Source: Oscillospiraceae bacterium (GTDB taxonomy: Bacteria > Bacillota > Clostridia > Oscillospirales > Acutalibacteraceae). From it: DNA of 64,000 nucleotides. Made by a program: the position numbers and the translations under genes. The DNA lies in NCBI GenBank assembly GCA_902790325.1, contig CADARP010000002.1, positions 190,256 through 254,255 on the forward strand, written 5' to 3'. The first letter of the stretch is position 1. Every line of letters begins with the position of its first letter. The notes beneath the pieces are model-generated. The model did not search any database, had not been told where the DNA came from, and was given only the letters and a program-made list of their open reading frames with translations. Positions 57,101 to 64,000 of the stretch are shown one piece after another.

Positions 57101-60100
57101 GTCAGGAAGACCCGACCAAACCGAACCGTACCGAATACACGGTCAACACCCCGACCTTCATGCTGAACGCCCCGATCAAAACGGGTTATACGTTCATCGG
57201 TTGGACGGGCGCCAACGGCGGCACACCCGAGCTGCAGGTCTACATCAACGGCAACGGTTTCGTCGTGGGCAACAAAAACTACTACGCGAACTGGGGACCC
57301 AACACATATTACGTGGATTACATGCGCAACGGCGGCGCCGGCGGTGAAAACATGCCGAGCCTTGCCTGCACGTACGATCCCGTCAATCCGCATATCACAC
57401 TTGACTACTGTACCTACACGAAGGCGGGCTATGATTTCGCCGGCTGGGCGAGAACGTCCGTCGCCGAAACCGCCGAATTTGAGGACGGCGCAGAGATCTT
57501 TGAGAACCTGACCGACAGCGGCCACATCTCGCTGTACGCGGTCTGGTCTCCGCAGCGGTTCAACCTCAGCTTTGCCAAGGGCATCACTACGCCCGGCGTG
57601 GTAAACGGCTCCGTGGCAAACATCCCGTTCCTGTATACGGAGGATCCCGATACGCATGAGCCGGCAACGGTCATGACCCTGCCGAACGGCGAGGAGGACA
57701 ACTTCTTCGTCTGCTACTCCAGCACCAGACAGGTCAAGCGTTCGTTCCTCGGCTGGAACCTCAACGGCACGTTCTATGAACCCGGCGAAGCATTCACCTG
57801 CCCGAACCACGACGTGAACTTCACGGCGGTGTGGAGCGCAAACTACTATGAACTGGATTCGCTGGTCGAGGAGATCGAGGAATACCGCGACAACGACTCC
57901 GTCCCCGCCAACTCCAACGATGAGCAGTATATGGACGGCGGCGAATATGCCGAAATGAGCGGCAGCGGCGGTTACTATCCGTGGGATAACTACGATATGT
58001 CTGCCGTGGAAACAGCGCTTAACAACGCCACGAGAGCATCCAACCGCAATCTGGCGCAGGATCAGCAGGACAGAGTCACGAGACTTGCGACGAATCTTGC
58101 CAACGCGTTCAACGCGATCACGCTGTACGAAGTCGATTACGACGAGCGATTCCCCTGTAACTGGACCGGTGAAGGTTTCCCGGATTCGCAGAACGGTATT
58201 ATGTATCCGCCCTGTGAGGAAGACGAATCGCACAGCTACAACAGCATCATGGAAGTGATGGAAGAGATCTTCTCGACCGATCCCGATGAATGCCTGTATA
58301 CAGAGGAGAGCGTACAGAATCTCTACAACGCCATCTACGGCAACAACTTCGACATGGTCGGTATCGTGACGCAGGTGGAGAACGCCGCGCTCAAGATGCC
58401 CGCGACCGACGTGCTGTCGGGCTATGTCGACCAGATGGCCGAAGCGTACCATAAGCTGCTCGAACTCAAGGACGCCGATTACACCGAGCTGGATGAACTG
58501 ATCACGGTTTACCTGCCCGGCATGCACGACGACGTCGAGGCCGGCAGAAATGTGGACTACCAGAACCTTGAGTCCTATTATACGCAGGCAAGCGCCAACA
58601 GACTCAGAACCTATTATAACCGGATCGACAGAACCTACAAGAACATCGACCAGTGGCGCATCGTGCCCGGCGGCAACGTGTACAACACGCTGAAAGCCAG
58701 AATCGACGCACTCGTGCCCGTGGGCGCGGACTACACGGATGTGTTCTATGAGATCCTGAATATCCCGTACGGTTCCGACGACTTTGAGTATCCCGCGCCG
58801 AACGTCATCATGGCCAACTACCCGACGTGGAACAGCTGGGCGCAGGAGAACGACGGCGCCATCTCCGATCAGATGGACGATGATTATCTGCGCGCGTGCT
58901 ACACGGAGAAATCCGTCAACGCACTGTACCGCGTGCTGGATGCCATCGACTGGAACATGAACATCTTTGAGCAGGATGCCGTCAACGGCAGCAATAATAT
59001 CACCAGCTACTACACGCTGCTGAGAAATGCCAATGACGCACTGAGACAGCGCAAGTACACGATCACCTACATGTACAACGACGGTACATATGCGTCCTTC
59101 ACGACGCAGGGCGATTACGAGTACGGCGCGTTCATCGGCAGCTTCCCGATGAACATTCCGGAGAGACAGGACTACGTGTTCGGCGGCTGGAGTGAAGATC
59201 CCGACGAGCCGATCCCCGTGAGCGTGGACGACCGCGTGTACGGCAACATGTACCTGTACGCGATCTGGGTGTCGAACTACACGATCCTCTACAACCTGAA
59301 CGGCGGTACGCTGCCGGAAGGCGTGACAAACCCGACGACATATTCCGAATACAGCGGCGAGATCACCCTGAACAATCCGGAGAGACCCGGCTATGATTTC
59401 GACGGCTGGACGGGTACCGACCTTCTGCAGCCGACCATGACCGTCACGATCCCGCAGGGCAGCACCGGCTCCAGAAGCTATGCGGCGACGTGGGAGCCCA
59501 AGACGTATACGATCGGCTATGATCTGTCGGGCGGTTCGCTTGCGGTCGGTCTGACAAACCCGGCAGCATACACGATCGAAAGCAGAAGAATCACGCTGAA
59601 CAACCCGACTCTGGAAGGCTATGAGTTCGCCGGCTGGACGGGCACCGATCTTGAGGAACCGACCGTGACCGTCGTGATTGCCACCGGCAGTATCGGCAAC
59701 CGCGAATACACGGCGACGTGGGCGCCTGTCGTCTACACGATCACCTTCCTTGAGCAGGATCTGACGGATCCCGATGTCACATATCCGCTGACGACCGAAA
59801 ACCCGACGAGCTACACGATCGAGTCCGGCGATATCACGCTGCTGAATCCCGAAAAGGTAGGCTGCGTATTCCTCGGCTGGACCGGTTCCAACGGTGCCGA
59901 TCCGCAGGAGACCGTGACGATCCCGCAGGGCAGCATGGGCGATCTGACCTATATTGCCAACTGGGAAGCCGATACATTCCAGATCCGCTACACACTTGCC
60001 GGCGGCTCGCTGCCGCAGGGCGTGACGAATACCAGATTCTTTACGATTGCGACCCCGACCTTCACGCTGAACAACCCGGTCAGGGACGGCTATGACTTCA

Positions 60101-63100
60101 TCGGCTGGACGGGTACCGACCTTACGGAGCCGACAATGACTGTGACGATCCCGCAGGGCAGCTCGGGTCACCGCAACTATATCGCAAATTGGGCGGCTGC
60201 AGCCTTTACGATTACCTACGAGCTCGACGGCGGTACGTCGGATAACCCGACGTCCTACACGTCCGAGACGCCCACTTTCGCACTGCATGATCCCATCAAG
60301 GCAGGCTATGAGTTCGCCGGCTGGACCGGAACCGGTCTCGGCAGCTCGCCGCAGATGCGTGTCCTCGTCTATGAGGGCAGCTCCGGCCCGATGACCTTCA
60401 CGGCGCACTGGAATGTCGTACAGTACACGATCTCGTACGAATTGAACAACGGCCAGGCAAACAACCCGACCTCCTACACGATCGAGAGCGAGACGTTCAC
60501 GCTCACCGCGCCGACCAGAGACGGCTACACGTTCACCGGCTGGACCGGTTCCAACAGCGAAACGCCGGAAATGGTCGTCCAGATCGTCAAGGGCAGCACG
60601 GGTGACCGCGCCTATACGGCCAACTGGAGCATTCTTGAGTACACCGTTACCTATGATCTTGACGGCGGCACGCTCGCGTCGGTGAATCCGGAGACCTACA
60701 AGGTCACTACGCCTGCATTCACGCTGAACAATCCGACGAAGACCGGCTACAGATTCGTCGGTTGGACAGGTACCGGCCTCACGACCGCGACGGAATATGT
60801 CACGGTGCCCAGAGGCAGCACAGGCAACCGCGCATACACGGCGACATGGGCGCCTGTCGAGTACAGCATCTTCTACTATCTGGGCGGCGGCCAGGCCGAC
60901 AACCCGTCGAAGTATACGATCGAGACCGAGACGTTCGCGCTGAACGAGCCGACCAGAGTCGGCTACGAGTTCACCGGCTGGACGGGCGACAACGTACCCG
61001 TACAGCAGAAGACCGTGCTGATCACCAAGGGCAGCACCGGCGAGAAGAGCTTTACGGCGCACTGGCTTGTCAAGGAATACACGATCGGCTACGATCTGGC
61101 GGGCGGTTCGGTTGACGCCGAGAACCCGACGACCTACACGATCGAGAGCGATCCCATCACACTCTACAATCCCACCAGACGCGGCTACGAGTTCGCGGGC
61201 TGGACCGGCACCGGTCTTGAAACGGCGACGATCGACGTGATCATCCCGACCGGCAGCTCGGGCAACCGCAATTACACTGCGACGTGGGGAACCGCGGTCT
61301 ATACGATCACCTATGATCTGGACGGCGGCACGGGCAGCAACCCGTCAACTTACACGACCGAAACAGAAACCTTCACCCTGACCGCTCCGACAAAGGACGG
61401 CTACGCATTCGACGGCTGGACCGGTTCCAACGGCATCGATCCGCAGAAGACGGTCACGATCGAAACGGGCAGCGTCGGCGCGAAGAACTATATCGCGAAC
61501 TGGAGCCTGGTCGAGTATACGATCAGCTACGACCTTGCGGACGGTACGGTCGCGGGAACGAACCCGACGGCGTACACGGTCGAGAGCGATGCCATGACCC
61601 TGACCAACCCGACGAGAGAGGGCTATGACTTCTCCGGCTGGACGGGCACGGATCTTGACGAAGCGGCGATGACCGTTACGATCGCTGCGGGCAGCACGGG
61701 CAACCGCACGTATACGGCGACCTGGACGCCCAAGACCTATGCAATCACCTACGATCTTGCGGGCGGCACGGCGACGAATCCGACCTCCTACACGATCGAG
61801 AGCGATCCCATCACGCTCGTGAACCCGACGAGAGACAACTTCGACTTCGCCGGTTGGACCGGTACCGATCTGACCGAGCCGACGATGGAAGTCACGATCG
61901 ATACGGGCAGCATGGGCGCGAGAAGCTACACGGCAACGTGGACGCCGGCTGCGTTCCCGATCACCTATGATCTGGGCGGCGGCGAAGCGACGAACCCGAC
62001 GAGTTATACCATCGACAGCGACGACATCATTCTCAATGCGCCGACAAGAGCGGGCTATGAGTTTGTCGGCTGGACCGGCACCGACCTGACCGAGCCGACG
62101 ATGGAAGTCGTTATCGAGAGCGGCAGCACCGGCCCGAGAAGCTACACGGCAACATGGGAGACTGTCAGCTACAGCATCCGCTACAGACTCGGCGGCGGCA
62201 CAGGCAGAAACCCGACCTCTTACACGATCGAGAGCGCCGACATCACGCTCACGAACCCGACGAGACAGGGCTTTGAGTTCATCGGCTGGACCGGTTCCAA
62301 CAGCAACGAACCGGAGCTGACGGTCACGATCGTCACGGGCAGCACGGGCAACAGAACCTATGAAGCGAACTGGTCTGCGATCGAGTATGACATCACTTAC
62401 GATCTCGACGGCGGTTCGGCAGTCAACCCGACTTCCTACACGATCGAGAGCGACGACATCACGCTCACGAACCCGACGAAGGACGGCTATACCTTCGCCG
62501 GCTGGACGGGCACGGATCTTGACGAAGCGACAATGACTGTTACGATCGAAGCGGGCAGCATGGGCGACCGTGCCTATGCAGCGACGTGGACGGCAGTCAG
62601 CTACACGATCAGCTATGATCTGGACGGCGGCGAAGTCGAGACGGCGAACCCGACTTCCTACACGATCGAGAGCGACGACATCACGCTCGTGAACCCGACC
62701 AAGGACGGCTATGAATTCACCGGCTGGACGGGCACGGATCTTGACGAAGCGGCGACGACCGTCACGATCGCTTCGGGCAGCACGGGCAACAAGAGCTACA
62801 CGGCAACATGGAAGGCTGTCGGCTTCACGATCAGCTACGATCTTGCGGGCGGCTCGGTTGCCGAAGAGAATCCGACCTACTACACGGTTACAGGCGATCC
62901 GATCACACTCGTGAATCCGACGAAGGCAGGCTATGACTTCGCCGGCTGGACGGGCACGGATCTTGCCGAAGCGACAATGACCGTTACGATCGCCACGGGC
63001 AGCACGGGCAACAAGAGCTACACGGCGACGTGGACGGCAGTCAGCTACACCATCAGCACCGATCTTGCGGGCGGCACGGTCGCGGAAGCGAATCCGACTT

Positions 63101-63444
63101 CCTACACAATCGAGAGCGACGACATCACACTCGTGAACCCGACCAAGGCGGGCTATACGTTCACCGGCTGGACGGGCACAGACCTTGACGAAGCAGCGAC
63201 GACCGTCACGATCGCATCGGGCAGCACAGGCAACAAGAGCTACACGGCGACGTGGACGGCAGTCAGCTACACGATCAGCACCGATCTTGCGGGCGGCACG
63301 GTCGCGGAAGCGAACCCGACTTCCTACACAAGAGCTATACCGCGACGTGGGCGGCGGTCGAGTACGCCATCACCTACGAACTGGACGGCGGCGAAGCGAC
63401 GAACCCGACTTCCTACACGATCGAGAGCGACGACATCGTCCTGA
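51109..63444 (+). CDS. Giant secreted Flg_new-repeat protein, frameshifted near its 3' end in this window
   Basis: 4111 aa as read, from ATG 51109 with AAAGGAGGA 6 nt upstream. Signal peptide about residues 1-36 (VMLATVMILTTFFIFDPSG). The N-terminal module (FVVPEAIYLAPKY, residues about 45-660) is related to that of the gene at 13854. Flg_new repeats run from about 53,100 to 57,840. A helical, non-repeat section (57,845-59,050) follows, then more repeats of the type TYDLAGGTxxNPTSYTIESD, GYxFxGWTGTDL, GSTGNRSYTATW. Near 63,330 the frame is lost: the last 38 residues before the stop at 63444 are not repeat-like, while the repeat continues in another frame to the window end. Probably a surface fibre or adhesin. 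Confidence 0.85.
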   Translation: MKTFKRALSVMLATVMILTTFFIFDPSGMFPTAEAAVTATDPTYGDLYFVVPEAIYLAPKYNSSTAVTTSHFQWYVNDSLVIDDFDDTVSIGLDKGEASTGKISFLYPDATSVKIAYKWQTEPGQDLIVNGSEATISYGDGNARPVNRNYTLGLTEGYGSTQITWGESPEIPANTTGIWICWIATFTDGADGVEKQAYAYTYLYKPYVAPISVAIEGRNTRSQNHYGSYISWISGVHGLQGSARGGSKYPNTSGRAFLPFSSSGSGEQAGALNFTLNGYMSLPDDNLNPNSWSSGSPTGVADATVYPYKGTTDSHSGGDDFTITYAYSSTGLLTVDKSRYSNLNQIPNLSVGLMVTDDEDSTSGGAWFLSNFDNHTDKFNTDHTDFWEYKSSNYGYITEYWDPLYNSDKLAFGGNWNDMSAGEGEGLKANVRWRKDISDKNSGTYYIGSGYANQQNEKFLYIGWNTGTDRIFDTSELRCRIEMFDRSVLREAYMYAINSFAANNVQLLGQTSDSWTQFFSLFNAVATWLTKIDCGAYTNTMGYSTPAALANALKNKTNQIRPMSNPDRQTFIAAQYNIKVYDDNGTWKLVTRSGAQTDEYHMGARIDYTAEEYAGYSLKGHVKDYQEATSTYGNATVKQARNITPGEYVVEHATGPVRCSYYYLRDEYTITYDLAGGAMPGGISNPASYNIDSEDITLNAPVRPGFSFEGWTSESDGIWTPTATITIPQGSTGNRTYKAIWGAQTYTVIYHGNGSTGGNTSPSYHTTDVPQTLNGVSFYRSYEISFTYNIWDEWDTDYDTLSYLFDGWNTEPDGSGDAFVNRQSVINLTTGDEFHLYAQWYPQQYVLPTPEKDGFAFDGWYSTPNFTPSSFVGDGGALFTTDHNVDLYAKWAENQYNIIYDGNGATGGSTQKSTHVQGVPKTLTPNGYERKYTVSFDAQGGSVSPVSANAEYEFVSWNTKPDGTGRGFSPDFNVTDIVDVFKDPDTNQPVNTLVLYAQWEVISETTIALPTPVRPGWTFRGWYEGTVDSDGDVHLTNQVYGTITPTANTVLYATWTAAAFVITFDAKGGQAVPYMAYTTEDTTLLPETTRVGYSFDGWKPRDTEGNWDSGRIYSAGTPVTGRYGHVTLDAQWTPIRYKITFDVNGGDNYPNVFYTIESEDEIGTPTRNGYIFQGWTVTTTDADSNWTESVYAADTLLTGKHGNVTLQAQWLKASYTITFFTDGGNTIPDLEYDTSSTDTLPTPIRTGYTFGGWKPHEASGSWDINTIYVGGTALGGKYGNVRLDAQWTQTQYMISYDERGGTEIPNTIYNVNSLDTLPATTRTAYTFDGWKPKTAVGSWNAETVYPSGTNLNGMFGDVSLTAQWTAMQYTITFDPNGAEYYPTPNANTMSYTIESEDELGAPDRPGYEFLGWLVVESEGNWLPAGSTYRSTTIVTRKYGDVTLQAMWEENVYNITYVLTEGASVDPETPNPDTYTYDTPTFTLNNPEKPGYTFAGWTGTGIENGPALTVDVPTHSEGDRNYTATWDVITYTIRYDLANGYEDPDYDPNPTTYTVATPGITLIPPLKDGYDFDGWTGTGVNGKQKIVTIFAGTTGNLMFTAHWKAKDYTISYDLRGGQLPEGVTNPTTYNINIEDDIVLNNPVRSGFTFDGWTGTGLPGKVMTVTILAGSSGNRTYTANWKGIPYDITYDLDGGTMPEGRENPTQYTYDTETFTLYNPVRTGYTFIGWTGSNGETASMAVAIAQGSTGNKSYLAHWDLVTYSISYNLNAGTLGAGVTNPTSYTIESASFTLHNPVRLGHTFAGWTGTELDEATLEVEIQTGSTGNREYTATWVAAQYTITYDLAGGALPEGRVNPDSYGYDTETFTLWSPVKNGYTFAGWTGSNGETPQVGVQIAQGSSGNRSYTANWTAIEYQITYDLVGGSFPIQNPTTYTIETDTFTLHNPERTGYAFIGWSGTGIAEEEVEGRVIIVQGSTGNRSYVAHWDTGETYTITYDYQGGQEDPTKPNRTEYTVNTPTFMLNAPIKTGYTFIGWTGANGGTPELQVYINGNGFVVGNKNYYANWGPNTYYVDYMRNGGAGGENMPSLACTYDPVNPHITLDYCTYTKAGYDFAGWARTSVAETAEFEDGAEIFENLTDSGHISLYAVWSPQRFNLSFAKGITTPGVVNGSVANIPFLYTEDPDTHEPATVMTLPNGEEDNFFVCYSSTRQVKRSFLGWNLNGTFYEPGEAFTCPNHDVNFTAVWSANYYELDSLVEEIEEYRDNDSVPANSNDEQYMDGGEYAEMSGSGGYYPWDNYDMSAVETALNNATRASNRNLAQDQQDRVTRLATNLANAFNAITLYEVDYDERFPCNWTGEGFPDSQNGIMYPPCEEDESHSYNSIMEVMEEIFSTDPDECLYTEESVQNLYNAIYGNNFDMVGIVTQVENAALKMPATDVLSGYVDQMAEAYHKLLELKDADYTELDELITVYLPGMHDDVEAGRNVDYQNLESYYTQASANRLRTYYNRIDRTYKNIDQWRIVPGGNVYNTLKARIDALVPVGADYTDVFYEILNIPYGSDDFEYPAPNVIMANYPTWNSWAQENDGAISDQMDDDYLRACYTEKSVNALYRVLDAIDWNMNIFEQDAVNGSNNITSYYTLLRNANDALRQRKYTITYMYNDGTYASFTTQGDYEYGAFIGSFPMNIPERQDYVFGGWSEDPDEPIPVSVDDRVYGNMYLYAIWVSNYTILYNLNGGTLPEGVTNPTTYSEYSGEITLNNPERPGYDFDGWTGTDLLQPTMTVTIPQGSTGSRSYAATWEPKTYTIGYDLSGGSLAVGLTNPAAYTIESRRITLNNPTLEGYEFAGWTGTDLEEPTVTVVIATGSIGNREYTATWAPVVYTITFLEQDLTDPDVTYPLTTENPTSYTIESGDITLLNPEKVGCVFLGWTGSNGADPQETVTIPQGSMGDLTYIANWEADTFQIRYTLAGGSLPQGVTNTRFFTIATPTFTLNNPVRDGYDFIGWTGTDLTEPTMTVTIPQGSSGHRNYIANWAAAAFTITYELDGGTSDNPTSYTSETPTFALHDPIKAGYEFAGWTGTGLGSSPQMRVLVYEGSSGPMTFTAHWNVVQYTISYELNNGQANNPTSYTIESETFTLTAPTRDGYTFTGWTGSNSETPEMVVQIVKGSTGDRAYTANWSILEYTVTYDLDGGTLASVNPETYKVTTPAFTLNNPTKTGYRFVGWTGTGLTTATEYVTVPRGSTGNRAYTATWAPVEYSIFYYLGGGQADNPSKYTIETETFALNEPTRVGYEFTGWTGDNVPVQQKTVLITKGSTGEKSFTAHWLVKEYTIGYDLAGGSVDAENPTTYTIESDPITLYNPTRRGYEFAGWTGTGLETATIDVIIPTGSSGNRNYTATWGTAVYTITYDLDGGTGSNPSTYTTETETFTLTAPTKDGYAFDGWTGSNGIDPQKTVTIETGSVGAKNYIANWSLVEYTISYDLADGTVAGTNPTAYTVESDAMTLTNPTREGYDFSGWTGTDLDEAAMTVTIAAGSTGNRTYTATWTPKTYAITYDLAGGTATNPTSYTIESDPITLVNPTRDNFDFAGWTGTDLTEPTMEVTIDTGSMGARSYTATWTPAAFPITYDLGGGEATNPTSYTIDSDDIILNAPTRAGYEFVGWTGTDLTEPTMEVVIESGSTGPRSYTATWETVSYSIRYRLGGGTGRNPTSYTIESADITLTNPTRQGFEFIGWTGSNSNEPELTVTIVTGSTGNRTYEANWSAIEYDITYDLDGGSAVNPTSYTIESDDITLTNPTKDGYTFAGWTGTDLDEATMTVTIEAGSMGDRAYAATWTAVSYTISYDLDGGEVETANPTSYTIESDDITLVNPTKDGYEFTGWTGTDLDEAATTVTIASGSTGNKSYTATWKAVGFTISYDLAGGSVAEENPTYYTVTGDPITLVNPTKAGYDFAGWTGTDLAEATMTVTIATGSTGNKSYTATWTAVSYTISTDLAGGTVAEANPTSYTIESDDITLVNPTKAGYTFTGWTGTDLDEAATTVTIASGSTGNKSYTATWTAVSYTISTDLAGGTVAEANPTSYTRAIPRRGRRSSTPSPTNWTAAKRRTRLPTRSRATTSS
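53100..57840 (+). repeat. First block of about 20 Flg_new repeats
   Basis: Units of about 65-80 codons, each with a Y-x-I-x-Y/F start, a GG or GN turn, a GY-x-F-x-GW core and an ending in A-x-W. The early ones (53,100-55,440) are diverse in length and sequence (GWNTEPDG, GWYSTPN, GWKPRD types); from 55,460 they approach the GWTGTG type. Confidence 0.88.
57845..59050 (+). other. Helical interruption between the two repeat blocks
   Basis: About 400 codons with no Flg_new motif. The protein is acidic and largely helical (YYELDSLVEEIEEYRDND; ALNNATRASNRNLAQDQQDR; LATNLANAFNAITLYEVDYD), with repeated Y-x(3)-L-x(2)-A patterns somewhat like FIVAR-type spacer domains of Gram-positive surface proteins. 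Part of the giant CDS. Confidence 0.6.
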
Positions 63445-64000
63445 CCGCTCCGACGAAGGACGGCTACATCTTCGCAGGCTGGACAGGTACCGGCATTGAC
63501 AAAATGACGACGGCTGTCACGATCGCTTCGGGCAGCACCGGCGCGAGAACCTACACGGCGCACTGGACGACCGACGGCTACACGATCACCTACGATCTTG
63601 CGGGCGGCACGGGTGCGAACCCGACGTTCTTCACGATCGAGACCGAGACGTTCACCCTGACTGAGCCGACCAAGAACGGCTACACGTTCGCGGGCTGGAC
63701 CGGTTCCAACGGCGACGAGCCGCAGAAGACGGTCACTATCGCGACCGGAACCACCGGCAACAAGAGCTACACGGCAAACTGGACGATCGTCGAATACACC
63801 ATTACCTATGATCTTGCGGACGGCACAGTCGCAGAAGCGAATCCGGCAGTCTACACGATCGAGAGCGACGACATCACGCTTGTGAACCCGACCAAGGCGG
63901 GCTATGACTTCGCCGGCTGGACGGGCACGGGTCTCGACGAAGCGGCGGCGACCGTTACGATCGCATCGGGCAGCACGGGCAACAAGAGCTACACGGCGAC
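59060..64000 (+). repeat. Second block of about 23 Flg_new repeats, increasingly homogeneous
   Basis: Units of about 210-225 nt. Copies near 59,270-61,000 differ at many positions; from about 61,700 on they share long identical DNA stretches, such as the codons for NPTSYTIESDDITL and GSTGNKSYTATW. Two adjacent units at about 63,036 and 63,257 are almost identical over the first 85 nt and share an unusual STDLAGG in place of SYDLAGG. The block continues beyond the window. Confidence 0.88.
63330..64000 (+). CDS. Out-of-frame continuation of the giant repeat protein (runs past the window end)
   Basis: From AAG 63330 the frame reads KSYTATWAAVEYAITYELDG and continues through three more Flg_new repeats to the last base with no stop codon. 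It is offset from the frame of 51109. It has no start codon or ribosome binding site of its own, so it is the tail of the same gene after a deletion or assembly collapse, not a separate gene. Confidence 0.75.

Noticed and set aside
55183..61062. A 1959-codon open frame on the minus strand
   Set aside because: It mirrors the Flg_new repeat array; its repetitive composition comes from the antisense of the repeat codons.
59060..64000. Regular repeats that could suggest a CRISPR array
   Set aside because: Units are about 220 nt, coding throughout and translate to Flg_new domains, with no short palindromic repeat or unique spacers.

Overview
The window reads as chromosomal DNA of a fairly GC-rich member of the Clostridia, most likely an Oscillospiraceae/Ruminococcaceae-type gut bacterium. 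The assignment rests on strong Shine-Dalgarno sequences with frequent TTG and GTG starts, sigma-A promoters, EpsG-type exopolysaccharide genes, a purine operon using a PurO-type IMP cyclohydrolase with a stand-alone AICAR transformylase, and secreted proteins built from Flg_new (Listeria-Bacteroides) repeats. Almost all genes lie on the + strand and many overlap by ATGA, GTGA or TTGA. I recognised no tRNA, rRNA, CRISPR array, insertion sequence or prophage.

Layout. 1-2.8 kb: a U32 (RlhA-like) protein and an MmcQ/YjbR protein. 2.8-7.6 kb: a possible carbohydrate locus of two metallophosphoesterases flanking a GPH-type sugar:cation symporter and a beta-helix (pectate-lyase-like) protein. 7.7-10.5 kb: typA and ribF behind a clear promoter with a 9-bp inverted repeat around the -35 box. 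10.5-21.3 kb: a LytTR response regulator, its AgrC-like GHKL sensor kinase, a divergent secreted DUF6273-like protein, two large secreted repeat proteins and a 50-codon gene. 21.3-22.1 kb: a small unknown protein and a short AraC-type regulator, divergent. 22.2-40.3 kb: an exopolysaccharide locus with a PglF/CapD-like dehydratase, nine glycosyltransferases, an EpsG-like polymerase, an O-acetyltransferase-like protein and a GH88/105-like hydrolase; a second promoter then serves a CpsB-type phosphatase, a fused Wzz/BY-kinase with a very tyrosine-rich tail, and an NYN-domain protein. 40.3-50.9 kb: purE, purF-like, purM, purN, purO, the AICAR transformylase gene, purD and purL, closed by a strong terminator. 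51.0 kb to the end: a giant secreted protein of more than 40 Flg_new repeats, frameshifted near 63,330 and running past the window edge.

The best candidate for an undescribed system is the 10.5-21.3 kb block. A pair of direct repeats (ATTCACTCCG, 21 bp start to start) lies exactly 6 bp upstream of the -35 position at three promoters: that of the LytTR regulator itself and those of both large secreted repeat proteins. This is the geometry expected of LytTR binding sites and suggests an autoregulated cell-surface regulon. The 50-codon gene downstream of the second protein has a C-terminal half that matches the C-terminal tail of the first protein. Other points of note are a PurF-like enzyme without the glutaminase cysteine, a glycine deletion in the cofactor loop of the dehydratase, and progressive homogenisation of repeats in the giant gene ending at an out-of-frame junction.
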